NCBI GenBank assembly: GCA_034096865.1
Contig: JAWQFJ010001310.1
Coordinates: 7,501-17,500, forward strand
Source: Theodoxus fluviatilis
Lineage: Eukaryota; Mollusca; Gastropoda; Cycloneritida; Neritidae
Direction: 5' to 3'
DNA: 10,000 nucleotides
The translations under genes and the position numbers were made by a program. Below, piece after piece: positions 1 to 8,472 of the stretch. How positions within the stretch are numbered: position 1 is the first letter of the stretch; each line of letters opens with the position of its first letter. The notes under the pieces were generated by a model that was given only the letters and a program-made list of their open reading frames with translations, was not told the origin of the DNA and did no database searches.

Positions 1-16
1 TTCTCTGGCGTTTAAA

Positions 17-210
17 GAGGGGGGAGGGAGGGATGGAGGGAGAGAGGCAGGCAGAGAGGGAGGCAGGCAGGCAGGGAGGGAGGGAGACAGGCAGGCAAGC
101 AGGCAGGCAGGGAGGGAGGCAGGCAGGGAGGGATGGAGGCAGGCAGGCAGGCAGACAGGCAGGCAAGGTGGCAGGCAGGCAGGGAGGCAGGCAGGCACGG
201 AGGGAGGGAC
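17..210. repeat. Degenerate GGCA/GGGA tetranucleotide tract, copy 1
   Basis: An almost pure purine-plus-C tract made of interspersed GGCA, GGGA and variant units. It gives an open frame of Arg/Gln/Gly-rich residues on the plus strand, which is a translation artefact of the four-base repeat. Its last ~75 bases match 412-486 closely (one GGCA unit more, plus single substitutions), so it is the left part of a 276-bp tandem duplication. It lies directly beyond the 3' tail of retroelement end A1 as read on the minus strand. Confidence 0.9.
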
Positions 211-339
211 TTTAGACTTCAGATTTTAGACTTTTATTGTTCTTGGCCAGCGGCCCGTCACATGGGCACAGACATGACAATATGATTTGGCAGATTTGTC
301 GCATGAAATGGTCAACAACTACATATTAAGGGATGGTAG
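211..339 (-). mobile_element. 5'-truncated non-LTR retroelement 3' end A1
   Basis: Read on the minus strand, this is a short non-coding 3' end: about 80 nt of unique sequence, a GTGACGGG block, a 4-bp hairpin GGCC-GCT-GGCC (245-255), then CAATAAAA (AATAAA at 233-238) and a tail with the degenerate repeated unit AGTCTAAA. Hairpin, AATAAA and tail match the layout of the neighbouring ends B and C, and B carries reverse-transcriptase coding sequence. That is why I call it a LINE or LINE-dependent SINE end. The 5' boundary is a CCCTCC tract near 340. It differs from A2 at one base (300 versus 576). A SINE mobilised by the same machinery is an alternative. Confidence 0.7.
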
Positions 340-486
340 GAGGGAGGGAGGGGGAGAGGCAGGCAGGGGCGGAGGCAGGCAGGGAGGGAGGCAGGCAATG
401 AGGCAGGCAGGGAGGGAGGCAGGCAGGCAGACAGGCAGGCAAGGAGGCAGGCAGGCAGGGAGGCAGGCAGGCACGGGGGGAGGGAC
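340..486. repeat. Degenerate GGCA/GGGA tetranucleotide tract, copy 2
   Basis: A GGGA-rich start followed by GGCA/GGGA units, separating A1 from A2. The right half repeats the pattern of 131-210, including the ACAGGCAGGCAAGG signature. The plus-strand open frame across it (287-505) is a repeat artefact and not a gene. Confidence 0.88.
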
Positions 487-615
487 TTTAGACTTCAGAT
501 TTTAGACTTTTATTGTTCTTGGCCAGCGGCCCGTCACATGGGCACAGACATGACAATATGATTTGGCAGATTTGTTGCATGAAATGGTCAACAACTACAT
601 ATTAAGGGATGGTAG
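487..615 (-). mobile_element. 5'-truncated non-LTR retroelement 3' end A2
   Basis: Near-identical second copy of A1. On the minus strand it carries the GTGACGGG block, the hairpin GGCC-GCT-GGCC at 521-531, AATAAA at 509-514 and the AGTCTAAA-type tail. Its truncated 5' edge joins directly to the GGGA/CCCT repeat beginning near 616. No coding sequence remains. It probably arose by tandem duplication with A1, because the flanking tract is shared as well. Confidence 0.7.
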
Positions 616-655
616 GAGGGAGGGAGGGAGGGAGGGAGGGAGGGAGGGAGGGAGG

Positions 656-660
<5 letters not shown>
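616..660. repeat. (GGGA)n microsatellite
   Basis: About eleven uninterrupted GGGA units on the plus strand (CCCT on minus). It is continuous with the following GA tract, forming a 105-bp polypurine run. Repeated GGG runs with one-base loops give clear G-quadruplex potential. It sits between the 5' edge of A2 and the tail of B. Confidence 0.97.

Positions 661-720
<60 letters not shown>
661..720. repeat. (GA)n/(CT)n microsatellite
   Basis: Thirty uninterrupted AG dinucleotides, directly abutting the GTTCA-repeat tail of retroelement B. As a perfect polypurine/polypyrimidine mirror repeat it could form triplex DNA. The minus-strand Leu-Ser repeat open frame across it is an artefact. Confidence 0.98.
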
Positions 721-723
<3 letters not shown>

Positions 724-1188
724 TGAACTGAACTGAACTTTATTGAAGCCATAGGCCCATTGCATGTACACAGTTGAAAATATTACAAGAATTCCATCAA
801 CATTGTGGGGTGCCAACATCATATTGTGAGCAGTTTTACCACAACAATTTAAGTTCGAATTCCTATATAGTAATGCTACAGCAGGGTAATATCTATTCTC
901 TAAAAAAAATTCTCTCTCATCTTAAACGCATAAAATATATACATGGCTATTGCTTTTGACAATTCGACATTTGTTCCCTGCATTACATATTTACAGACAT
1001 TGATATTTGACACCCGACTTAAGAACCTGCCCAAATAGTTTGCTCTAAGCTGCTGGTATGTCGAACACCACAGGAGGAAATGTTCCTCGTTTTCTTTTCC
1101 CTTGCATAATGTACATAATGTGTCTTGTGTGCGTTCGTACCTCCTATTGTAATTTAATTCGTTTATTCCAAATCTAAAGCGAATAAAT

Positions 1189-1190
<2 letters not shown>
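719..1190 (-). mobile_element. 5'-truncated non-LTR retrotransposon (LINE) B
   Basis: Read on the minus strand: a reverse-transcriptase C-terminal coding fragment (1190-900), a 3' UTR of about 160 nt, a GCAATGGG block, the 3-bp hairpin GCC-TAT-GGC (748-756), AATAAA (739-744), and a tail of GTTCA pentamers ending in the (CT)n of 661-720. The 5' edge is abrupt: (CT)n 1191-1257 runs straight into mid-ORF sequence. This is the usual outcome of incomplete target-primed reverse transcription. A CR1/L2/jockey-like group is plausible from the C-terminal Cys/His motif, but the catalytic domain is absent, so the clade cannot be assigned. Confidence 0.88.
900..1190 (-). pseudogene. Reverse-transcriptase C-terminal fragment of LINE B
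   Basis: An open frame of 96 codons ends at TAG (902-900). It opens inside the CT microsatellite, so there is no native start. Visible features are a basic/aromatic lead-in (RFRFGINEL, then NRRYER) and a zinc-binding-like cluster Cys-x2-Cys-x7-His-x4-Cys, with the first Cys codon at 1115-1113, His at 1082-1080 and the last Cys at 1067-1065. The cluster sits in the context CTLCKGKENEEHFLLWC followed by TYQQLR. An Ala/Phe-rich helix ends in YAFKMREN. This pattern, C-x2-C, acidic stretch, HFL, C, Y, LR and a terminal AFKxRE, is typical of the C-terminus after the RT domain in many invertebrate LINEs. No frameshift is present, which suggests a fairly young copy. It is a 5'-truncated remnant with no expected function. 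Confidence 0.87.

Positions 1191-1257
<67 letters not shown>
1191..1257. repeat. (GA)n/(CT)n microsatellite between LINE ends B and C
   Basis: Thirty-three uninterrupted AG units. On the minus strand it directly follows the tail of element C (GAATTCAAT then CTCT) and directly precedes the truncated 5' edge of element B, so it marks both a tail and an insertion junction. Confidence 0.97.
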
Positions 1258-1260
<3 letters not shown>

Positions 1261-1515
1261 AATTCTTTATTGCAAGGCCGAAGGCCCGTCACAATTTTTC
1301 AGTCATTCTGAGCGTATTGCTTTTGCATAAATGGACAACAATTTGGCAAAAGCTAATAAGGAGAAAATGAACAAACATTTTTTCATTTCCTTCTTGAAAC
1401 AGCAAAGCAAAGGGTGGTGGTGGAGGGTAGGCGCGGGGGGATGTAAATGGTGACTAAGAGTTAAGCTGGGTCTCACCCCGTCATATGGTGTGCTTATGCA
1501 TATACAAACAAATAG

Positions 1516-1516
<1 letters not shown>
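1258..1516 (-). mobile_element. 5'-truncated non-LTR retroelement 3' end C
   Basis: On the minus strand the terminal part reads TTGTGACGGGCC, then the hairpin GGCC-TTC-GGCC (1276-1286), four bases, AATAAA (1266-1271), and a short tail GAATTCAAT entering (CT)n. The upstream ~230 bases, back to the GT microsatellite at 1517, are AT-rich and non-coding and would be 3' UTR. GTGACGGGCC is shared with A1/A2, so C is a relative of A but not the same family. The outer (5') boundary is uncertain; some of 1400-1516 may be host DNA. No coding sequence is visible. Confidence 0.65.
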
Positions 1517-1575
<59 letters not shown>

Positions 1576-1583
1576 GTGTGTGT
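1517..1583. repeat. (TG)n/(CA)n microsatellite
   Basis: Twenty-seven TG units (1517-1570), then an interrupted continuation (TTATTGTGTGTGT). It is followed by a short AGAGAG stretch (1585-1592), so on the minus strand the order is CT then CA. The same order appears at 6434-6568 and 8360-8470. Alternating purine-pyrimidine DNA of this length has Z-DNA potential. Confidence 0.96.
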
Positions 1584-1591
1584 AAGAGAGA

Positions 1592-1657
1592 GAACGAATG
1601 AACGAACGAACGAACGATCAGGTTTATTGCGGGGACCTCTAACCCATTGCAAAGCGT
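1592..1657 (-). mobile_element. Very short retroelement 3' end D with GTTC tail
   Basis: On the minus strand: GCAATGGG block, a weak GGG/CCC stem around 1632-1645, AATAAA (1623-1628), and a tail of GTTC tetramers (1592-1617 on plus as GAAC units). Only about 40 bases of element body remain, between CT repeats at 1658-1685 and at 1585-1592. The GCAATGGG sequence and the hairpin-AATAAA-tail order link it to B. Identification rests on this shared layout alone, so a chance resemblance cannot be excluded. Confidence 0.55.
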
Positions 1658-1685
1658 GAGAGAGAGAGAGAGAGAGAGAGAGAGA
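1658..1685. repeat. (GA)n/(CT)n microsatellite upstream of D
   Basis: About fourteen GA units abutting the truncated 5' edge of element D. This is a third CT tract (minus strand) at a retroelement junction in the array. Confidence 0.95.
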
Positions 1686-1704
1686 TCATGAAAGACACGC
1701 GCAC

Positions 1705-1755
1705 AGGCAGACAGACGGACAAACGGACGGACAGATAGACATCAGAGACAGACGT
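1705..1755. repeat. Degenerate GACN tetranucleotide tract
   Basis: Short imperfect run of GACA, GACG and GATA units with substitutions. It closes the repeat block on its right side. It looks like an old, decaying tetranucleotide microsatellite. Confidence 0.75.
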
Positions 1756-2610
1756 ATTTAGACCGAAGATGGAAAGGAAGCATGGAGCGGGAATAGGTAA
1801 AGAAGTGTACTTGGAAACGGAGTTACAGACAGAGAAGCAGAAGACACGTGGCATGAGACACTGTGAAAGATCCACTGGACCGGCTACCGAGGAAGAGATT
1901 TACTGTCACTGTCTTCGTTTAGTCGCGTGTTGTTTTTTTCCCTCAAGCCTTGTATCACCCTGTTGGAGACAACTTTGGCAGATGTGGGAGTAACGAGATT
2001 ATTGAAGCCCATGCGTGCTTGGACTGTGACATATTGGTTTGGGCACTGTTTGAGATGAATTTATAATCACTTTTGTCTTCCACAGGAACAACCGCACAGT
2101 TGCTATAAACTGAAGTCTTTCATGTTGAGAAACGTCTGATGAAATCCCAGTTTTCCTCCACTCGAATTACAAGAGGATCAAGCCGTTGACAAAATGTCAC
2201 AGCGTGTTTTCACACCATTTTCGGGAGCATTGAAAGACTTCATCGATTGATTTTTATTACGATGATAATGATTTCAGGCGGACGGAGATTCAAACTTTCC
2301 CGTCGGTCTGTGTGGGAAAAATTTGGTTGAGACGTATTGCGTGCCAATCTTGCTCTGAAAAGGGAAAAAAGACATACGCAGCAGTCTTTCCATTTAAACC
2401 CACGTTGCACGCAGTCGCCATGGCAACCCCGTCGAAGCTTCATGCGGTCTTCGCCTGGAGTTGCCGCCCTTGGTGAGACGCCTGGGAAAGTGCACGCGCA
2501 TATTGCCTCTTCCCAGACTGCACCGCGGCTCTCCCATGGTGCATTTGCAGCCCGCCTCTGTGCAGTGGTGTACCAGAGCCGATCGATTTTTGTAGGAAAT
2601 TGATGTGGGA
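1756..2610. other. No recognisable gene or repeat
   Basis: Mixed-composition sequence. Open frames up to 88 codons occur on both strands (for example 2337-2603 plus, 2440-2697 minus). They overlap each other, have no recognisable domain, and show no codon periodicity that I can see. This looks like intergenic or intronic DNA. Short exons cannot be excluded without transcript data. Confidence 0.6.
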
Positions 2611-2785
2611 ATTGGCGGAGGGGGTGGGTGGGTGGGACAAAGGCGGAAGAGAGGATGCGGAAAGGGCGGTGAGAGAAAGTATCGGGGAATGTGGCAAGAT
2701 TGGATGGGTGGTAGTTAGAGGGAAGGAGAAGGAGTTAGACTTGGGGAAAGGGAGCTAAATGAAGGGAGGGAAAATTGAAAGGATT
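2611..2785. other. Purine-rich (G+A) stretch
   Basis: About 175 bases dominated by G and A on the plus strand, including GGAAGAGAGG, GGGAAGGAGAAGGAG and GAAGGGAGGGAAAA motifs. It begins with a near-ideal G-quadruplex motif at 2620-2636. Such strand-asymmetric tracts may be decayed microsatellites or regulatory DNA; the sequence does not decide. Confidence 0.7.
2620..2636 (+). other. Strong G-quadruplex motif
   Basis: GGGGGTGGGTGGGTGGG: four runs of at least three Gs joined by single T loops. Intramolecular sequences with three one-base loops are known to form very stable parallel quadruplexes. No adjacent gene is evident, so a promoter role is not supported. Confidence 0.85.
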
Positions 2786-3663
2786 GCTTCGAGTTTTTCC
2801 GTGTCTGGAGTAACTTTGACGTATCGGCGTCCGCAGCCTGACTAGGAGCAGGAAGGGTTTGGAAGGCAAGTTGGAACGAGAGAAACGCGGTCGGTACCGC
2901 TTGGAAACTCATATTTGTGCCCCTATTTATGTCAGCAATAGTTTTTCACATCATGGAGTTTGGAGGGGAAAGGCCATTTTTGAATCGATCTGTCCAGGGT
3001 GGGAAAGTAAAATATGGATAAAGATCGTTACTTTCTAATCATACAAGTCATATCTATTTAGTTTTCATTTGCGTTAATCTACTGGTCTCTGGTCTTGAAT
3101 CAATTTCTCTTTCTAGACTTGTATTACCACACTTTAAACAATCGAATCATTTGTGTTACCATCCTCTTGATAAGACTTGTTGTGTACACCAAAAGTGCAC
3201 AGTTGGTGATCTCATACACAGAGACTTCATCTGATACCCTCGTTCAATACTATTGAACCACTTTCACGACTGATGTGCTTCTTTCCGCATGACTGTTGCT
3301 GCTGACAGTTTCATGTCAGACGTGGCTTTCTCCACCAGCTTGTCTGCAACATTTCTTTGTTTAGGGAAAGTTTCTCTGCAGCGGACAGACCACAGCGTGG
3401 GCAGGTGCTAATGGGAGGAAAAACATTGGTTCGACTGCAGTGTCTGTTCCCCGTTCCCCGAGCGAACGGGATGACAGAGTTGGAGGGTCATGGATAACTC
3501 GGACGCAGAGAACGACAAAGCGCAGCTGTCGATAAACGTCTCCCACGTGACCTGGCTTCCTGGTCCTGCAGCTATCATGCCATCCATGGTCCACTGACCT
3601 TCTAGGAAATGATATCATGCAGGTGCGTGCAAGGCTTGGGCTGGATTAAAAGCTACATGAGAG
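2786..3663. other. No recognisable gene or repeat
   Basis: AT-richer in 2900-3350, more balanced after that. The longest frame is minus 3618-3361 (85 codons); its translation shows no domain, signal peptide or recurrent motif, and its codon choice looks random. No simple repeat or retroelement end was seen. Confidence 0.6.
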
Positions 3664-3851
3664 GATGCTGCTTCTCTCGTTGCTAAGTGCTCCTCTTGCT
3701 ACTGTACCTGCTGTTCACACGGCTGCTGTTTTTGACACTGGTGGTGATGATGGTGACAGTAGTAAAAGTGCTACTGCTAGTGTTACTTCTGATGCTTCTG
3801 CTGGTGCTCGTACTACAGCTGTTGGAGCCTGTCGTGCTCCTGCTGCAACGG
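3664..3851. repeat. Degenerate triplet (CTG/GTG/CTN-type) repeat tract
   Basis: Across about 190 bases, T recurs at every third position (CTG, CTA, GTG, CTT, ATG, GTA, TTA). This opens two overlapping plus-strand frames: a Leu/Val-rich one (3687-3995) and an Ala/Thr/Asp/Ser-rich one (3665-3964). The Leu-rich frame opens at GTG, not ATG, and its hydrophobic character lasts only as long as the triplet pattern. After 3851 both lose their bias. This is best read as an old, diverged trinucleotide repeat. A low-complexity coding exon, in particular the frame starting at ATG 3665, is a weak alternative. Confidence 0.6.
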
Positions 3852-4016
3852 ATGCCCTTATATTGCCAATATCAACAGGACTTACAGCTTCTGGCTGGGT
3901 GCTGTCCTGCTTTGCTAAAACCTCCAGGGCTGCCTCTGTCCAGGGTGTCTGCCCTTGCGCTTGACACAGGGCAGGCTGAATCGCTTCCCCATTGATCTGG
4001 CCCCAGGCGCCGAGGT

Positions 4017-4128
4017 CTGTCTCTCCTCCTATTCACCCTCGTAACCCCTCTCCCCTCCACCCCCAATTCTATTTTCTTTTTTCCACTCCCACCCAGTCCC
4101 CCACCCCACTCCGCCCTATTCTCGTCTC
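4017..4128. other. Pyrimidine-rich tract
   Basis: About 110 bases dominated by C and T on the plus strand (CTCTCCTCC, CCCCTCTCCCCTCC, TTTTCTTTTTTCC, CCCACCCAGTCCCCC). It is imperfect, so it is not a clean microsatellite. It could be a long polypyrimidine tract near an intron end or a decayed CCCT repeat. Confidence 0.7.
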
Positions 4129-6568
<2,440 letters not shown>

Positions 6569-6644
6569 GGTGACTGCGCAAGACGAACTCTAGCCTTCAG
6601 GCAAAAGTGAGAGAGGATGTTTGGTTCCTAGGCTGGACGTGTTG

Positions 6645-6790
6645 AAGACTTTGGGGGAGGGAGGGAGTCACAGAAGTATAGATTGAAGAAGCTAAGGTAG
6701 CCAACATGAGGGTGAGTTGGGGGTTGGGGTGGGGTTGATGGACTGGAATGGTAGTGGGAAGGGGAGAGGAAGAGTGAGAGGGAGAAACAG
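6645..6790. other. G-rich stretch with G-quadruplex motif
   Basis: Purine-rich plus strand, including GGGGGAGGGAGGG (6653-6665) and a four-run motif at 6710-6734 (GGG, GGGGG, GGGG, GGGG with loops of 6, 2 and 1 bases). It is less ideal than the motif at 2620. No gene start is identifiable next to it. Confidence 0.7.
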
Positions 6791-8359
6791 GCTTGAGGGT
6801 CCTGACGTCGATAAAACCCTGGGACTCCCTCCTCCTCCATCTCCTCCCTTGCAGAACGAGGGAGATCGGTCAAGGCGGATCATGTCTACCGCGCCCACGA
6901 TTCGCCTACAATTCGGTTAGCAGCGCTCTCTAGGAGGCGGCAAAAGTCCTCACCGATCAATAAAAGCCAGCCCTCCGCAAGGAGTTTGAGAAGTTTGTCG
7001 GCAACTTTGCTCTGTTTCATTACGTTCTCGCTTTCTCCCTTCTTTTCTCCAGAGCAAATTTGCCAAGCCAAGTCTTTTCCCGTGTGTCATTGGTCCCGGC
7101 TCCCCACGGGCTGGCAGTCCCATCCCCGCAGTCGTCCTTAAGCTCCAGCAAGGCGTTTCTGTGGCCTTGGGGGAGGAGTCTGGTTGATGATTTCAATTTG
7201 TCTCCGCACGCCGAGTGGAATTACCTGGGTTTGGTCTCGACGTTTTTGTTGCGGGGGAGAATTGGTCGTTAAGGGAAGACGTGGACCCCTGCCCCGCGGA
7301 GCGTCTGCTTGTAGTGGCTGGCGCCTGGGATTGAATCTCGCCAAGGGTGTCCAGACCGCAGGGCGGAGAAATGAGGAAAGCATGTCAGCTTGTCGTATTG
7401 TCTGGCCTGTATTGACGTCCGATTCCCCTGTGATACCGCGGCAGATGCCGATGATGAATGCCATTTTCTCTCCCCGTCTGAAGGATCACCGTGTTTCTTC
7501 TCCTGTGCAAACAATTGGACTATTTGATCATCGTAGATTTATTGCCAAACGTGTTTGCCCTCAGGTATAAAGGGTTTATTGTGTATATGTGTGTCAGTGC
7601 GGTTAGTCAAATGATGTTTTAGAAGCGAAGGTTGTAAGCATCTTTAAATTCGGACTGAGACACACGTTAATCACACGCGATATACACATGTACTTTCTCT
7701 CGCAGCAGAGATGCGACCCTTGAAAGAAAAAGCTTGTGTGCTGCGGAGTGTATTCCGTTTGGTGCTATTGATGTTAATGAGAGTTTGCATATCTGATGCA
7801 TGTTACGGCATGCATGAACTGTTTTGTCGACGTTGATACACTTACATATATAAAGAAAACGTTACATCTTGAACTCTTTGCCGGAGGGTTCCGCAAATAC
7901 CGTCGAGGACTTAAAGTTGTCGGAACTTGTTTCAAAAGCCAACTCAACAATAGCGTGCATTTTACGCTTGTACTCTCCTAATGCACTTTATAATCTAAAT
8001 TGGATTTTTATTTTCTTGCAAATGAGACGGGAGCACAATCCACCAAAGAAGTAAATGGAGACCTCTCTCATTTCACGACGAGAAAGTCCTTAATCACCCG
8101 CTTGAAGTCTTGGTCTGGATAGCAGGGGCGAGTGCCGGCATGGATGCGATATTGGCCGTCTGCATTGGACCCCGAAGAGCACGAGGTGATTACGCTGCCT
8201 CCCTCCCTGTAGCGAGGCTTGGTCGGCTCCAGCCAGGAAATTGCCGGCAATAGTGGAAACCAATATTCCCCCTAGCGGAAGTATCCCCTGACTTGAAAGG
8301 GGACCGCCATAGATCAAGGGTTTCTTTCTTACACCTTTCTTCTGTATATGGCTAGGCAG
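6791..8359. other. No recognisable gene; weak exon-like signals only
   Basis: Contains an acceptor-like polypyrimidine-AG at 7024-7052 followed by a plus-strand frame open to 7272, a CAATAAA at 6958-6964, and a minus-strand frame 8250-8068. None has a recognised domain or a matching donor/acceptor partner that I could confirm. A 7-bp inverted repeat, ATGCATG/CATGCAT with a 6-base spacer, lies at 7796-7815. No retroelement end or microsatellite is present. Confidence 0.55.
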
Positions 8360-8425
<66 letters not shown>

Positions 8426-8426
8426 A

Positions 8427-8470
<44 letters not shown>
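8360..8470. repeat. Compound (CT)n-(CA)n microsatellite
   Basis: Seventeen CT units (to 8394) switch in phase to CA units (8395-8470) with one CTCAGA interruption near 8423-8428. The arrangement and orientation are the same as at 6434-6568. The minus-strand frame of 137 codons crossing it (8503-8090) is in large part Cys-Val and Arg-Glu repeat translation. Confidence 0.98.

Positions 8471-8472
<2 letters not shown>

Larger units (their letters stand above)
135..627. repeat. 276-bp direct tandem duplication
   Basis: Positions 211-351 and 487-627 align with an offset of exactly 276 bases and one mismatch (C300/T576). The match continues leftward into the tetranucleotide tract (about 135-210 versus 411-486), with one four-base unit length difference and two or three substitutions. 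Retroelement end and repeat tract therefore duplicated together. Near-identity means the event is recent, or the copies have been homogenised. An assembly artefact in low-complexity DNA is possible. Confidence 0.85.

Noticed and set aside
33..505. Arg/Gly/Gln-rich plus-strand proteins (33-215, 287-505)
   Set aside because: They are translations of GGCA/GGGA tetranucleotide repeats; the same composition appears wherever the tract occurs.
900..1292. Single 130-codon minus-strand gene including the Leu-Ser repeat
   Set aside because: The N-terminal 34 codons are element C tail plus (CT)n. Only 1190-900 is RT-derived, so the joined frame is an accident of insertion into a microsatellite.
17..1685. 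CRISPR array or phage/plasmid repeat region
   Set aside because: Repeats are simple-sequence microsatellites and eukaryotic retroelement ends; there are no regular unique spacers and no cas-like genes.
3687..3995. Leu-rich multi-span membrane protein
   Set aside because: Opens at GTG, coincides exactly with the degenerate triplet tract, and loses hydrophobic character beyond it.
6958..6964. CAATAAA as a polyadenylation signal or plus-strand retroelement end
   Set aside because: No upstream hairpin, tail or coding sequence. The hexamer is expected by chance in 10 kb.
7024..7272. Splice acceptor (CTTTCTCCCTTCTTTTCTCC then AG) followed by an open frame
   Set aside because: The acceptor-like tract is good, but the 70-codon frame has no recognised domain and I found no convincing donor. 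Pyrimidine tracts are common in this window.
7329..7337. tRNA/SINE B-box-like GATTGAATC (a similar one on minus near 2290)
   Set aside because: One mismatch to the B box core, no A box at suitable distance and no cloverleaf could be drawn.
7538..7560. Possible sixth retroelement end: minus-strand hairpin CAAAC-AC-GTTTG followed by AATAAA
   Set aside because: It lacks the GTGACGGG/GCAATGGG block, the GC hairpin and any repeat tail, and it is not next to a microsatellite. Probably chance.
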